Notes: generated from the sequence alone by a model not told the origin. A DNA stretch of 64,000 nt from Acidimicrobiales bacterium (GCA_016716005.1 JADJXE010000001.1:447001-511000); one strand, 5' to 3'. Counted from the stretch's first letter, positions 8,581 through 17,037 are shown. Program-made: numbers and translations.

Positions 8581-9180
8581 TCAGCCGCTTCCTGACACGT
8601 CGTTCAACGCGGCGATGGTCTCGAGTTCGCTGGCGGTGAAGCGTCCGGAAGCCCGCAGGACCTCCTGGAGCACGGGCGACTTCGCTGCGACGTAGGCGTC
8701 CATGTCATCTGTGTCGCGGCTGGCGAGTGCGAGCTTGAGCTCGCCGTAACGGCGGCGGAGGTTGGGGTCCCGCCGAAGGACATCGCGCACGGCGAGCTGG
8801 TTCCGCAGTGCCAGCGATCCGTCGACCGTGACGTACACGTGCCGAGCAGGCCCGTGCGCTGGCGCCGAGAACGCGTGCCGATCAGGGATGCCCCGCTCCC
8901 CCAAGTGGCGGTAGCCCACCCTCTCGAGCGCGGCGATCGCAGCATGGACATCGTCGCTGGCGACGACCACCGCGACGTCGAGGATGGGCTTCGATGCCAG
9001 GCCCGGCACCGACGTGCTGCCGACATGCTCGACCGAGCGCACCGGAATCGACGAGCACGCCTCGCTGAGTTCACGCCTGACCGCTTCGAACTCGATCGAC
9101 CACCGGGCGCTCCACGGAACCACCACGACGCGCACCCCCCGACGATAAACCGGCGTTACGGTGTCGCCCGCCAGCCGCAT
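8581..9180 (-). CDS. GrpB family protein
   Basis: The translation carries the signature of the GrpB/UPF0157 family, which has a nucleotidyltransferase-like fold: a VVPWSARW lead, then VEHVGSTSVPGLASKPILDV, HAFSAP and LRNQLAVRD. Biochemical role is unknown. The start is uncertain: ATG at 9180 gives 199 aa, and a GTG a few codons inside (before VRVVVVPW) fits the family start better. The frame stays open upstream into the IS-like repeats at 9178-9275, so longer versions would be artefacts. Confidence 0.75.
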   Translation of the reverse strand: MRLAGDTVTPVYRRGVRVVVVPWSARWSIEFEAVRRELSEACSSIPVRSVEHVGSTSVPGLASKPILDVAVVVASDDVHAAIAALERVGYRHLGERGIPDRHAFSAPAHGPARHVYVTVDGSLALRNQLAVRDVLRRDPNLRRRYGELKLALASRDTDDMDAYVAAKSPVLQEVLRASGRFTASELETIAALNDVSGSG

Positions 9181-9275
9181 GGGACCACTTGAGCGGGTTG
9201 AGCGCCAGGAGCATGGGACCACTCCAGCGCCAGTGATGGGACCACCCCAGCGCCAGTGATGGGACCAGTGGGGGT
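9178..9275. mobile_element. IS-end-like multiple direct repeats (possible IS21-family terminus remnant)
   Basis: Two tandem 23-bp units occupy 9213-9235 and 9236-9258, sharing ATGGGACCAC then CCAGCGCCAGTG with one base changed. A partial third starts at 9259 and a degenerate copy lies at 9179-9212. Several copies of a roughly 20-bp motif at an element end are typical of IS21-family insertion sequences, where they bind IstA. No transposase gene is present, so only one end would remain. Family assignment is from memory and needs a database check. Confidence 0.45.
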
Positions 9276-9359
9276 TCACCATCGTCGGTCCTGCTGACGG
9301 TCCAGTTGCCGCCGTCCGATCAGCGGGCCGGGAGGCGGCGATGGCGTTCAGGGAGGTCC

Positions 9360-9620
9360 CTGGCCAGTCTGGCTGCGGTCGGCGACGGCAACCGGACGAC
9401 GTCAGCGCAGAGAGGCGGAGTGGACTCGCAGGTCGGTGTGGCGTGCGAGCGTCGCGAAGTCTGCATCTGCGTGGAGGATCTCGACGCCGGCCCTGACGGC
9501 GACGACGCCGATCAAGCAGTCGATCAGCTTGCGGACGGTCTCGCTGCGAACGCGGCAGGCGCGGTACATCGTCGCGGCCAGCTCGTAGTCGGCGGGTGTT
9601 GTCGGCAGTGTGGTCGTCCG
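9360..9620. repeat. 261-bp direct duplication, copy 2
   Basis: This is 98.5% identical (four changes in 261 bases) to 6041-6301. It contains only the 3' half of the vapC gene and starts 85 bases after the IS-like repeats. Confidence 0.9.
9402..9620 (-). pseudogene. 5'-truncated vapC copy
   Basis: The frame encodes residues 61-132 of the PIN toxin at 6083-6481 with two substitutions (G86S, A100V). It lacks the first half, including D5 and E41, so it cannot be a nuclease. The frame remains open upstream into unrelated sequence without PIN motifs, so any longer protein would be a chance fusion. It has no antitoxin beside it. Copy 1 is intact, so this is a partial duplication that landed next to an IS-like terminus. 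Confidence 0.85.
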
Positions 9621-9679
9621 GCAGCGGTGGACTGCTGATCCGGCGGTATGGGTGGGTGAAGCTCCTGATCGGACCAGCC

Positions 9680-10081
9680 CTACCGCAGCTGAGCGAGCGT
9701 TGCTGCCAACTGCGAATCCGATGGCCGAGTAGGACGCCACGGGGGCACGAGGCCGTCTCCCCTCCATCGGGGGATGACGTGGAGATGGAAGTGGAACACG
9801 TCCTGCCAACCGGCCGGCCGGTTCGACTGTGTGAGGCTGAGTCCCTCGGGGCTCAGCCTCTCGTCCAAGAGCTGAGCGACGCGCTTCGCCATCACCATCA
9901 CGGCTGCAGCCTCAGTCTCTCGGATGTCCCAGATGTCGGCGGCGTGCAGTCGCGGCACGACCAGCGTGTGACCCACGGTGGCCTGTCCACGGTCGAGGAA
10001 CGCGACCGTCCGCTCGTCCTCCGCGACGATGTAGGCGGCCGCCACGCCAGAGGCGATCTGGCAGAACATGCAGTCGGTCAC
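9680..10081 (-). CDS. HIT family hydrolase
   Basis: The protein (133 aa) has the histidine triad HFHLHVIPR (97-105), which catalyses nucleotidyl transfer or hydrolysis on AMP-linked substrates, and the N-terminal C4/C7 pair (CMFCQI) that binds zinc in many members. GTG at 10081 gives the family-typical start. An AGGAGGTGA site, however, sits nine bases before the inner ATG at 10069, which would remove one of the two cysteines. A second HIT gene is at the right end of the window. Confidence 0.85.
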   Translation of the reverse strand: MTDCMFCQIASGVAAAYIVAEDERTVAFLDRGQATVGHTLVVPRLHAADIWDIRETEAAAVMVMAKRVAQLLDERLSPEGLSLTQSNRPAGWQDVFHFHLHVIPRWRGDGLVPPWRPTRPSDSQLAATLAQLR

Positions 10082-10179
10082 CTCCTGAGCCTGGCACGGG
10101 TGAGCCCTGCCTGCGGCGTGCCTCTCCCAGCCGCCGGCCGCCCAGCCGCCATCACCGACCCGAGTCGGTGGATCCGGGA

Positions 10180-10437
10180 TCAGCCGTAGTGGTAGCGGGC
10201 CTGCAGGACCACGACGTCGTCGCCATCGACCAGGTGGACGAGGCGGTGCTCCTCGTCGATGCGGCGGGACCAGGCGCCGGCCAGCGCATGGCGCAGCTGT
10301 TCGGGCTTGCCGATCCCATCGAAGGGATCACGGGCGATGTCGTCGAGCAGCCGGTTGATCCGCCTGAGCGTTGCCCGGTCCGACGACTGCCAGAAGACGT
10401 AGTCCTCCCACCCGTTGGGCGTGAACACGATCCTCAC
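10180..10437 (-). CDS. yoeB: YoeB/Txe-type ribosome-dependent mRNA endonuclease toxin
   Basis: The 85-aa protein matches YoeB in length and in catalytic residues, with E46 (KPEQL), R65 (EEHRL), H83 and Y84 (RYHY) at the positions known from the E. coli enzyme. YoeB cuts mRNA in the ribosomal A site when released from YefM. The start overlaps the end of the antitoxin by four bases, so the two are translationally coupled. Confidence 0.9.
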   Translation of the reverse strand: MRIVFTPNGWEDYVFWQSSDRATLRRINRLLDDIARDPFDGIGKPEQLRHALAGAWSRRIDEEHRLVHLVDGDDVVVLQARYHYG

Positions 10438-10679
10438 CGGTCGAGCTCATGCTCCTGCACGTCGCCGGAGCGCGCCTGGTCCAAGCTCTCGAGGAGTCGT
10501 CGCACGTTGGCGGGTGACCGCAGGAGATGGGCCGTCTCCTCGAGGGCGCGGTAGTCGTCGATCGCCATGAGCACGGCGTCACCGCGCTTGGAGGTGATCT
10601 CGACCGGGGTGCGGTCGGCGTTGACCTGCTCGATCAGCGGGAAGAGGTTCTTGCGGGCTTCGCTCGCGGTGATGGCCAT
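10434..10679 (-). CDS. yefM: YefM-type antitoxin (Phd/YefM family)
   Basis: The 81-aa protein begins MAITASEARKNLFPLIEQV, a Phd/YefM N-terminal DNA-binding fold, and ends in an acidic tail (SGDVQEHELDR) of the kind that wraps the toxin. AAGGGGA about seven bases before ATG at 10679 supports the start. A palindrome containing the likely -10 box lies directly upstream, so autorepression is expected. Confidence 0.9.
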   Translation of the reverse strand: MAITASEARKNLFPLIEQVNADRTPVEITSKRGDAVLMAIDDYRALEETAHLLRSPANVRRLLESLDQARSGDVQEHELDR

Positions 10680-10697
10680 CCTGGTCCCCTTCCGAGT

Positions 10698-10715
10698 GGT
10701 ACAAGATATCGTACC
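10698..10715. promoter_or_regulatory. Palindromic operator of yefM-yoeB
   Basis: GGTAC and GTACC arms enclose an 8-base AT-rich centre (AAGATATC). On the minus strand a TACGAT -10 box (10708-10713) lies inside the palindrome, about 30 bases before the yefM ATG. The E. coli yefM operators are also short palindromes, with a TGTACA core, so repression by the YefM-YoeB complex here is a reasonable inference. Confidence 0.5.
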
Positions 10716-10989
10716 GGCAATCGGCACCGGTAGGTCCGCCGCGCGGTGGGCGCTGGGCGGCTTCGTCGCTCCTCACCGGTCTCGTCGAGTTCCGCCACCA
10801 GCCGGACTCGCCGTGGCCGCACCGTCGGTACGATCGCAGCGAGCCGGATCGGCGACGAGGCGCTTCGGGGCGACGTGGCAGGCCCGCCGAGAGCGCGTGC
10901 GTGACCTGGTCGGCGGCGCCCCGTCACCCTCGACCTCAGATCACCATGACGCCGCCCGCCACGCCGCCTGACAGGAGAGCGAGCCCGCG

Positions 10990-11778
10990 ATGTTCTTCCG
11001 GATGAGCACCCTGGCCATCGGGGTCGTCCTGTTCCTCATCGTGGGAGGCACCGCCACGGCAGGCATCGTGATCGGCCGCACCCTGCGCAAGCGGCCGGGC
11101 GCCAGCCACGAATCCGTGGGCGTGGTCCAGGGCACCCTCCTCGGTCTCGTCGGCCTCCTGTTGGCCTTCGGCCTCACCATGTCCGTGGGCCGGTACGAGG
11201 ACCGTCGTGGGCTCGTCGTGAAGGAGGCCAACACCATCGGCACCACGTACCTGCGCGCCGAACTGCTGGCTGAACCCGTGCGGTCGGCCTCTCTCGGCCT
11301 TCTCCGGGAGTACACCGACGCCACCATCGACCTCGCCGACCAGGTGCCGTTCACCGACGCGTTCGATGCCGACGTCGCCCGCGTCGAGTCCCTCCAGCGC
11401 GACCTCTGGGCGGCCGCCGGCGATGCGGTGCGGGCTGACCCGGTCGGCACGGCGCCTCGCGCCTACATCGAGACCCTCAACGAGATGTTCGACACGCACA
11501 CCGACCGGGTGGCGTCCCTCGGCAACCGCGTGCCCACGTCGGTGATGCTCCTCCAGGTCTTCGGCAGCGCCCTCGCCCTCGGGGTCCTCGCGCTCTACCT
11601 CGCGCTCCTCGGGCGCAGCATCGCCACATCCCTGCTGGCCGCAGGGGTCCTCGTCCTCATCCTCTTCGTCTCGCTCGACCTCGACCGCCCCCAGCGCGGC
11701 TTCATCACCGTCCCGTTCACGGCGCTCGTCGACGTCCGGGCGTCCATGGACGAGCCGCCGGCCGCCACCGGACCGTGA
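10990..11778 (+). CDS. Membrane protein, DUF4239/bestrophin-like
   Basis: This 262-aa protein has an N-terminal helix (about 8-30), a second helix (48-66), a long soluble middle region with VGRYEDRRGLVVKEANTIG, and two C-terminal helices (about 185-230). The motif of a helix followed by RYEDRR..V..EANTIGTTYLRA is characteristic of DUF4239-type bestrophin-like membrane proteins. Function is unknown. ATG at 10990 or the inner ATG at 11002 could start translation. No partner gene adjoins it. Confidence 0.7.
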   Translation: MFFRMSTLAIGVVLFLIVGGTATAGIVIGRTLRKRPGASHESVGVVQGTLLGLVGLLLAFGLTMSVGRYEDRRGLVVKEANTIGTTYLRAELLAEPVRSASLGLLREYTDATIDLADQVPFTDAFDADVARVESLQRDLWAAAGDAVRADPVGTAPRAYIETLNEMFDTHTDRVASLGNRVPTSVMLLQVFGSALALGVLALYLALLGRSIATSLLAAGVLVLILFVSLDLDRPQRGFITVPFTALVDVRASMDEPPAATGP

Positions 11779-12363
11779 CGAGCGTCGAAGACCGTGTGTG
11801 TCCCACGCGCGTTGAGGCCCGATTGAGGGGTGTCTGGGCTGCTCAGGTGGGGTGCAGGTGGGTGACGCAGGGCGGCAGGGCCACGTCGTTCACCCGCTGG
11901 CTGCGAGCGCACGCCGGCGCGACGCCGCGCACGAGCACCTCGGCGACACCGAACCATGCTCGGTCAGCGGGCCCCCGGGTTCGTGTCGGCGGCTGCGGCT
12001 TTCCGTCGCAGCGCGGCATCCGACTGAACAACGGACTGCGTCGCCGCACCGGCATGAGCTCCCACAGCCTCACCCAAACCAACCTTCGCGTCATCGACGG
12101 CGACCTCGAGGAGGTGGCCCGACACGGACTGACCGAAGCCATGCAGGAACGAACCACGAGGCCGACGGAATGCCGTCGCCTGCACCACAACCCGGGGCTC
12201 GGCCGGCCGGCTTCGGACCGATGCTCGAACGTGCTGACGTGTGCACGGATACCAGCGCAGGTCGAGAGTGGTCTCCACCATGACCTTGGCAGCGCCACCG
12301 TGACCGCGACCGTGGGTCGGCACGATCCCTCGGCAGCCGGTGAGGGCGTCGACGGCCCGTTGG
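11779..12363. other. Intergenic region, about 585 bp, no gene supported
   Basis: No frame shows recognisable motifs. One plus-strand stretch beginning with ATG at 12055 reads protein-like for about 32 codons (LRVIDGDLEEVARHGLTEAM) and then turns into low-quality GC-rich translation. It may be a decayed fragment or chance. I see no RNA gene here. Confidence 0.4.
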
Positions 12364-14043
12364 CTACCGGCTGCCCCGAGCGACGGCCTGCTCGAGCCCG
12401 GCCGCGTCGGGCCGGCTGTCGCAGCCGTCACGCCCGGCGACCGCACGGACGAGTGGATCCACGAGTCCCGCGACGAGCACGACCATGACGGCCACGAATG
12501 CCACGACGTCGACCATCTCCGAGCCGGGGTTGCCGGGGCGGGGCTGCGCGAGCTGGAAGAGGACGTCCAGAGCCGGGACCACGAGCACCAGCGCGGTCCC
12601 CGCCACCACCACGAGACGGAGCACGCCAGCAGCCGGCCCGGACCCGCCATCGGCAGGCACGAGCAGGGCCAGGGAGCCGACGAGGGCGGGCCAGGCGAAG
12701 ACGTAGCTCGCCCCGGGGAGCCAGATCGCGGTGAGCAGAGCGAGCCCCGCCCACCAGGCGAACACCCCGAACCAGATGTCGGGTTCGCCCCACCGCCGCG
12801 CCGCAGCCCTGCTGCCCAGGAACCACGTGGCGGCGGAGAGCGCGACGAGCACGGCGAGGCCCAAGTAGCTCGCGCCGACGCCTGGCGACGGCCAGATGAC
12901 GATGATCAGACGCCACGCGGCAACGGTCAGCACGGCGGCGATCAGGAGCAGGACGGTGACCACGCCGACGCCGGCGGCGAGGGCGCTCCCCGAGCGCAGG
13001 CCCCGCCGGGCGCCCCCGGCCACTGCAGCGCCCAGCGCCACGGCGGCCAGCAGCGCGAGTGGCAGCACCCACCACGCCGGGTAGCGGATCACGAGGCTCC
13101 CGGGCACCGTGAAGAAGGACGCGTCGCCCGAGGGACCGAGCGCACCCAGGTCCGCACGCCCGAAGCGGCGGGTCAAGGCCAGGGCGTGGTCCCCGTGGTG
13201 CTGCAGGCTCCCGCGGCTCACGGCGGCAGGGGTGTCACGGGCCGTGTGGTAGATCGGCGATCCCCGCAGGTAGGCGAAGTGGTAACCGGGGATCCCCTCG
13301 GCGCGGAACGGCGAGAAGTCCGTGTCGGAGCCACCCAGGCCGTCCGCGATCGCCGTGAGGAACGACCACGCCGCAGGCTGCGACGACACGTCGGCGAGCG
13401 CGCCGATCAGCGCCCGGCCCGGGCCGTTGGTCTCCACCAGCGTCGAGGGGCCCGAGCCGCCGACCGCCTCGAAGTTGACGACGAGCCCGACATCGGGCGC
13501 CCACCGGTGCTGCTCGACGAATGCCGTCGCCCCGAAGCGCGGCGCCGGCTCCTCACCGTCGGTGAAGAGCAGGATCACGTCGTTGCGGAGCGGCGGACCG
13601 GCGAGCAGGGCCCGACCGGTCTCGAGAAGCGTGGCCACGGCGGCTGCGTCATCGTTCGCACCGGGCGTGGTGGGCACGGTGTCGTAGTGACCCATGAGCA
13701 CGATGGCCCCGGTGGGATCGGCGCCCTCGATACGGGCGAGCACGTTGACGACCGCCACCGGTCGGTCGCTGCCGCCGAACCAGTCCGGGGCCGTTACCGT
13801 CTGCAGCTCCGGGTCGAGTCCGAGCGCGCGGAGCTGGCCGGTCAGGTAGCGACGCACCCGCACGATGGCCGGGCTCCCAATGGGATGGGGCTCCTCGGCC
13901 ACCCGCTCGACATGCGACATCGCCCGCGCCGCCGAGAACTCCTCGGCGGGCGCACCCGGCCCGGCGGGCGCCGGCGTGGCCAGCGGGAGCGCCGCCACCA
14001 CCGCCAATGCCCCCATGGCGATCCAGGCGGCCACGCGACGCAT
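12364..14043 (-). CDS. Secreted or membrane M28-family zinc aminopeptidase
   Basis: The 559-aa protein has an N-terminal signal or anchor (residues 5-24), then an M28 peptidase domain with the two-zinc ligands H119 and D121 (MGHYDTV), D131 (GANDD), E164-E165 (TDGEEP) and a late H in YHTARDT. The C-terminal third contains about six membrane helices, as in the Fxna/ER-type M28 peptidases. It should release N-terminal residues from peptides on the outer face of the membrane. ATG at 14043, eight bases after GAGGGGG, is the best start. Confidence 0.8.
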   Translation of the reverse strand: MRRVAAWIAMGALAVVAALPLATPAPAGPGAPAEEFSAARAMSHVERVAEEPHPIGSPAIVRVRRYLTGQLRALGLDPELQTVTAPDWFGGSDRPVAVVNVLARIEGADPTGAIVLMGHYDTVPTTPGANDDAAAVATLLETGRALLAGPPLRNDVILLFTDGEEPAPRFGATAFVEQHRWAPDVGLVVNFEAVGGSGPSTLVETNGPGRALIGALADVSSQPAAWSFLTAIADGLGGSDTDFSPFRAEGIPGYHFAYLRGSPIYHTARDTPAAVSRGSLQHHGDHALALTRRFGRADLGALGPSGDASFFTVPGSLVIRYPAWWVLPLALLAAVALGAAVAGGARRGLRSGSALAAGVGVVTVLLLIAAVLTVAAWRLIIVIWPSPGVGASYLGLAVLVALSAATWFLGSRAAARRWGEPDIWFGVFAWWAGLALLTAIWLPGASYVFAWPALVGSLALLVPADGGSGPAAGVLRLVVVAGTALVLVVPALDVLFQLAQPRPGNPGSEMVDVVAFVAVMVVLVAGLVDPLVRAVAGRDGCDSRPDAAGLEQAVARGSR

Positions 14044-14124
14044 GCGCCGCACCCCCTCGCGGATGTGTCTCCCAGTGTGCGCCCGCACGGCGCCGACGGG
14101 AAGCCGGCTCCGACCGACGTGGTG

Positions 14125-14230
14125 TCACGCCATCGTGAGTCCACCGCTCACCGAGAGGGCCTGCCCGGTGGCGAAGCCGGCACCCCGTGCGACGAGGAGG
14201 GGGACGGCCGGCGCGATGTCGTCAGGAGAG
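14125..14230 (-). pseudogene. C-terminal stump of an SDR gene
   Basis: About 35 codons before the TGA at 14127-14125 encode SPDDIAPAV followed by GAGFATGQALSVSGGLTMA, the very characteristic end of many classical SDRs (D-I-A...G..TGQ...V.GG). Upstream the translation is low complexity, with no Rossmann motif or catalytic YxxxK. It is a relic left beside the M28 peptidase start. Confidence 0.65.
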
Positions 14231-14315
14231 GAGCCGGCGAGGCCGGCGGCGAGGGCCGGCCGAGGGCGACCCCGGGTGCCCAGCGCTCAACCATCGGCGT
14301 CTGGACTGATGGGGC

Positions 14316-14915
14316 TCACCCCGTTGGCGCAGAGAGGCGATCGGCGGCCGCCCTGGCCACGGCGAGCAGCTGCGCGGCCTCGGGGCTCTCGGGTGCGAAG
14401 CGGTGCGCGACTCCGGTCTCGAACTGGATGCGCTGGCCCCCGACTTGGAACACGATGCCGTCCACCTCGACCACCTCGGGTGCTCCCGGCGCGTACCGGC
14501 GGGTTCCGATGAGCAGCACCGCGTCGTCACCGACGTCGGGCAGGTCGATCACCTCGACACTCGCGTTGTCGGCGAAGTACGCCCGCCGCTCGTTGACGTC
14601 CTCGCCGAAGGCCGTCGCCCGTACGAACACCCTCAGCGTGGTCTCAGGGCCGTTACCACCCCAGTGGCAGTTGGAGCCGGTGTCCTCAGGTGGACCGGTG
14701 GCCCCGAACACCGACAGGACCTCTGCCTCGGTCACGACCGCGCAGGCCGCCACCACACTCGCCTCTTCTCCGTTCGGGCCGATGAGAGTGACCCGGTCCT
14801 TGGACCCCGTGTCGCTTTCGCTGCCGCCACAGCCTGCAATCGCCACAGCCACCAGCGTGCAACCCACAACGACACCGAGGAACTTGCTCGAGCCGAACTC
14901 CCGGGTGCGTGACAT
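14316..14915 (-). CDS. Putative lipoprotein, DUF3558-like
   Basis: The 199-aa product begins MSRTREFGSSKFLGVV, has a hydrophobic signal and a lipobox at VAIAGC, so it should be lipid-anchored on the outer face of the membrane. The mature part has ACAVVTEAEVLSVFG, a central SNCHW and the conserved spacing of cysteines seen in DUF3558-type actinobacterial lipoproteins. Function is unknown. The open frame extends upstream without signal-peptide logic, so ATG at 14915 is chosen. Confidence 0.7.
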   Translation of the reverse strand: MSRTREFGSSKFLGVVVGCTLVAVAIAGCGGSESDTGSKDRVTLIGPNGEEASVVAACAVVTEAEVLSVFGATGPPEDTGSNCHWGGNGPETTLRVFVRATAFGEDVNERRAYFADNASVEVIDLPDVGDDAVLLIGTRRYAPGAPEVVEVDGIVFQVGGQRIQFETGVAHRFAPESPEAAQLLAVARAAADRLSAPTG

Positions 14916-15066
14916 GCCGTACAGAGTGCGAGACCGGCCGTTCGGTTGCCAGGGACCTAGGCCTCCGATGTCCCGGGCCAGGATTCCTTCCACAGGTCCG
15001 CCGCCACCGCCGCGTGCAGGTCGGGCTCCTCCACCAGCTACGACGGCGAACAAGCCGCGAGCGCCA

Positions 15067-16071
15067 TCAGGAACCCGGCGGCGGAGCGGATCCCGAGGTC
15101 GCCGACTGAGGCCGCGGAGGTTCGTCCGCGAGCATCTCGGCGACGCGGGACGAGACCCGCCGGGCCATGGCCGCGCACGCGGAGACGCCGTCGCCTTCGA
15201 CGTAGTCGCGTACCCCATCCGTCGTGGCGAAGTCACAACCGGTGAGGGCCCGACACTGGGTGCTTCCGAACTCGACCTCGAACCATCGGGCCAACTCGTG
15301 CCCCAGGTTCATGACCCGATTGAACGCGTTCATGTCGTCGGCGAACGCGTTGCCGCCGACCGCCATCGTCGCGATCATTCGGAGAACACGGATCCGGCTG
15401 CCCTCGATCTGACCCACGGCCAAGCCAAGCGCCATCACGCCTGCGGTCAGGGCGCCGCACGTCCGGCCGGTGAAGAGGGTGCCGCCCATGAATGCGGTCA
15501 CGGCGTCCGGCGCTTCCGCGGGGATGGGGATCGTCCGGCCCAGCTGCTCGAAGACGGCATCCGCGCAGTGGAACCCCTGGTCGACCCAGTGGAGGTAGAG
15601 CTCGCGGAATGCCTGACGCGTCTCGGGCGGGATGCCTTCGATGCCGCTGACGGCCAGGCTCCGGGCGCACAACTCGGGTGACTGTCGCACCACGCCGATG
15701 CATGCGAGCGGCAGCCGTGAGTCGCCGCGGATCGCCCGGCATTCGGTCGTGCCGTGCGCGGAGGTGAAACGACGCAGCATGTCGTGGCCCTGGTCCACCA
15801 CCACGGGCAGCCCGTCGGCCACGTCGTTCCGGCCACTCCTCAGGCCCAGCAGAACCAAGGGCGCCGTCAGGCCTCCGCATTCGCCTCCCGTGTTGCCGAT
15901 GCCGCCCGGTAATCCCGCCGTCAAGGTCACGAGCCACGTCGACTCGGCGTCGGATGCATCCAGGATCGTCTGCATGACGGTGGGCGCGCAGTGGCCCATG
16001 CGGAGCAGGTTGCTCAGGCTTCTTCTCCGAAGCTCCGGTGTCGAAAGAACTGGAAAGCTCTCGAGGGACAT
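15067..16071 (-). CDS. Tandem C_GCAxxG_C_C redox-type protein
   Basis: The 334-aa protein contains two copies of the C_GCAxxG_C_C module (a putative redox or metal-cluster family). Module 1 has GHCAPTVMQTIL (C28), GGECGGLTAP (C65), GTTECRAI (C111) and C124. Module 2 has GFHCADAVFEQL (C169), GRTCGALTAG (C205), GSTQCRAL (C273) and C279. Single-module proteins are about 120-150 aa, so this is an internal duplication. Known members are predicted redox-active, often near electron-transfer proteins. Here the NAD(P)H oxidoreductase gene lies 45 bases upstream on the same strand. Confidence 0.75.
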   Translation of the reverse strand: MSLESFPVLSTPELRRRSLSNLLRMGHCAPTVMQTILDASDAESTWLVTLTAGLPGGIGNTGGECGGLTAPLVLLGLRSGRNDVADGLPVVVDQGHDMLRRFTSAHGTTECRAIRGDSRLPLACIGVVRQSPELCARSLAVSGIEGIPPETRQAFRELYLHWVDQGFHCADAVFEQLGRTIPIPAEAPDAVTAFMGGTLFTGRTCGALTAGVMALGLAVGQIEGSRIRVLRMIATMAVGGNAFADDMNAFNRVMNLGHELARWFEVEFGSTQCRALTGCDFATTDGVRDYVEGDGVSACAAMARRVSSRVAEMLADEPPRPQSATSGSAPPPGS

Positions 16072-16116
16072 GATGCGCGGACCTCGGCTCGAGCGAACGG
16101 AGATTGCTCCGACCCG

Positions 16117-16857
16117 TCAGAAGTTCCGACCGAGTTCACGGGCCCGTTCGAGGTACCCGCGCCTCGTGTCGTCGTCGGCGCCGTGAACGGCGTAGAACAG
16201 CACGTGCTCAACGTGCTTGATCCCTGGATAGGTCAACGTGTACTCATCGATGATCTTGCACATGGCCTCGCGGAGCCCGGTGTCGTATGAACGCTCATCC
16301 CAGATGGTCGTCTGCATGATCAGCGCCTTCTCATGCGTCAGCAGCCCCCGACGGCCGTTGATGTCGCCCCGCCAGGCCTCCTCAGTCAGATCGTAGGCGA
16401 AACCCGGCGTCCAGACGCGATCGAACCACCCTTTCAAGATGACAGGAAAGCTCAAGAAATGGACTGGCGCGATGAACGCAAGTGCCTGGGCACGCGCCAC
16501 CTTCTGCTGCTGCGCGAGCACGTCCTTGGGCTGGAAACGCTCCCGCAACAGCCGGATGATGTCGCGAGCGTCGCGGTCGCCGAGCAGCCGCTTCATCGCG
16601 AAACGTCGCAACGGACCGCCCGCCCCCTCGAGCACGGACTCCCGCACGCGCATCCGGTCGAGCAGGTCGTCCGGGACGCTCTCGGTGATCCAACTTGGCG
16701 TGTCGCGCGGGCGGTGCACCGGGTCGAAGCCGATCGCATACAGGTCGACGACCTCGCTCGAGTGCCCGGCCTCACGCAAACCCGCTGTGAACTGATCCAG
16801 GACAGCGTTACAGAACGACTGCGGGTTCGAATTCGCGTAGATCGTCAAGACGTTCAT
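16117..16857 (-). CDS. NAD(P)H dehydrogenase (quinone)-like flavodoxin-fold oxidoreductase
   Basis: The 246-aa protein has the flavodoxin-like fold of the NQO1/MdaB family: an N-terminal LTIYANSNPQSF phosphate-binding loop, APVHFLSFPVILKGWFDRV around the flavin isoalloxazine, and LLTHEKALIM. It should reduce quinones or similar acceptors with FMN/FAD and NAD(P)H. AGAGGTG seven bases before ATG at 16857 supports the start. It likely forms an operon with the downstream C_GCAxxG_C_C protein, making a possible electron-donor and acceptor pair. Confidence 0.8.
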   Translation of the reverse strand: MNVLTIYANSNPQSFCNAVLDQFTAGLREAGHSSEVVDLYAIGFDPVHRPRDTPSWITESVPDDLLDRMRVRESVLEGAGGPLRRFAMKRLLGDRDARDIIRLLRERFQPKDVLAQQQKVARAQALAFIAPVHFLSFPVILKGWFDRVWTPGFAYDLTEEAWRGDINGRRGLLTHEKALIMQTTIWDERSYDTGLREAMCKIIDEYTLTYPGIKHVEHVLFYAVHGADDDTRRGYLERARELGRNF

Positions 16858-17037
16858 AGAGCACCTCTCGACCGAGGGATCGGATGAGGCCGCCACGGGC
16901 GAATAGGGTGGAACCAGTTCCCAACAGATGCTCCGCTGCCCTACTCGTGACATCGAGCGATACAGCGTTCGAGATCAGTTGCGAGCGGCGACCACTGCTT
17001 TCGAAGAAGTGTGATGAAGGGCTGGTCCACGTGCGCA

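Noticed and set aside
9213..9258. A possible CRISPR array
   Set aside because: The units abut with no spacers and there are no cas genes; this is better read as an IS-type end.
8581..9282. A longer GrpB-family protein starting at 9282
   Set aside because: The extra N-terminal residues are encoded by the IS-like repeats and have no family counterpart.
14316..15236. A longer version of the lipoprotein starting at 15236
   Set aside because: The added 107 residues overlap the next gene and would bury the signal peptide and lipobox.
12340..15681. A very long plus-strand open frame (over 1100 codons)
   Set aside because: Its translation is Arg/Gly/His-rich without motifs, and it lies opposite an M28 peptidase and two other convincing minus-strand genes. 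It is a high-GC shadow.
16765..16790. GGTTCGAATTC as a tRNA T-loop
   Set aside because: It is inside the NAD(P)H oxidoreductase coding sequence (ANSNPQSF) and no cloverleaf can be drawn around it.
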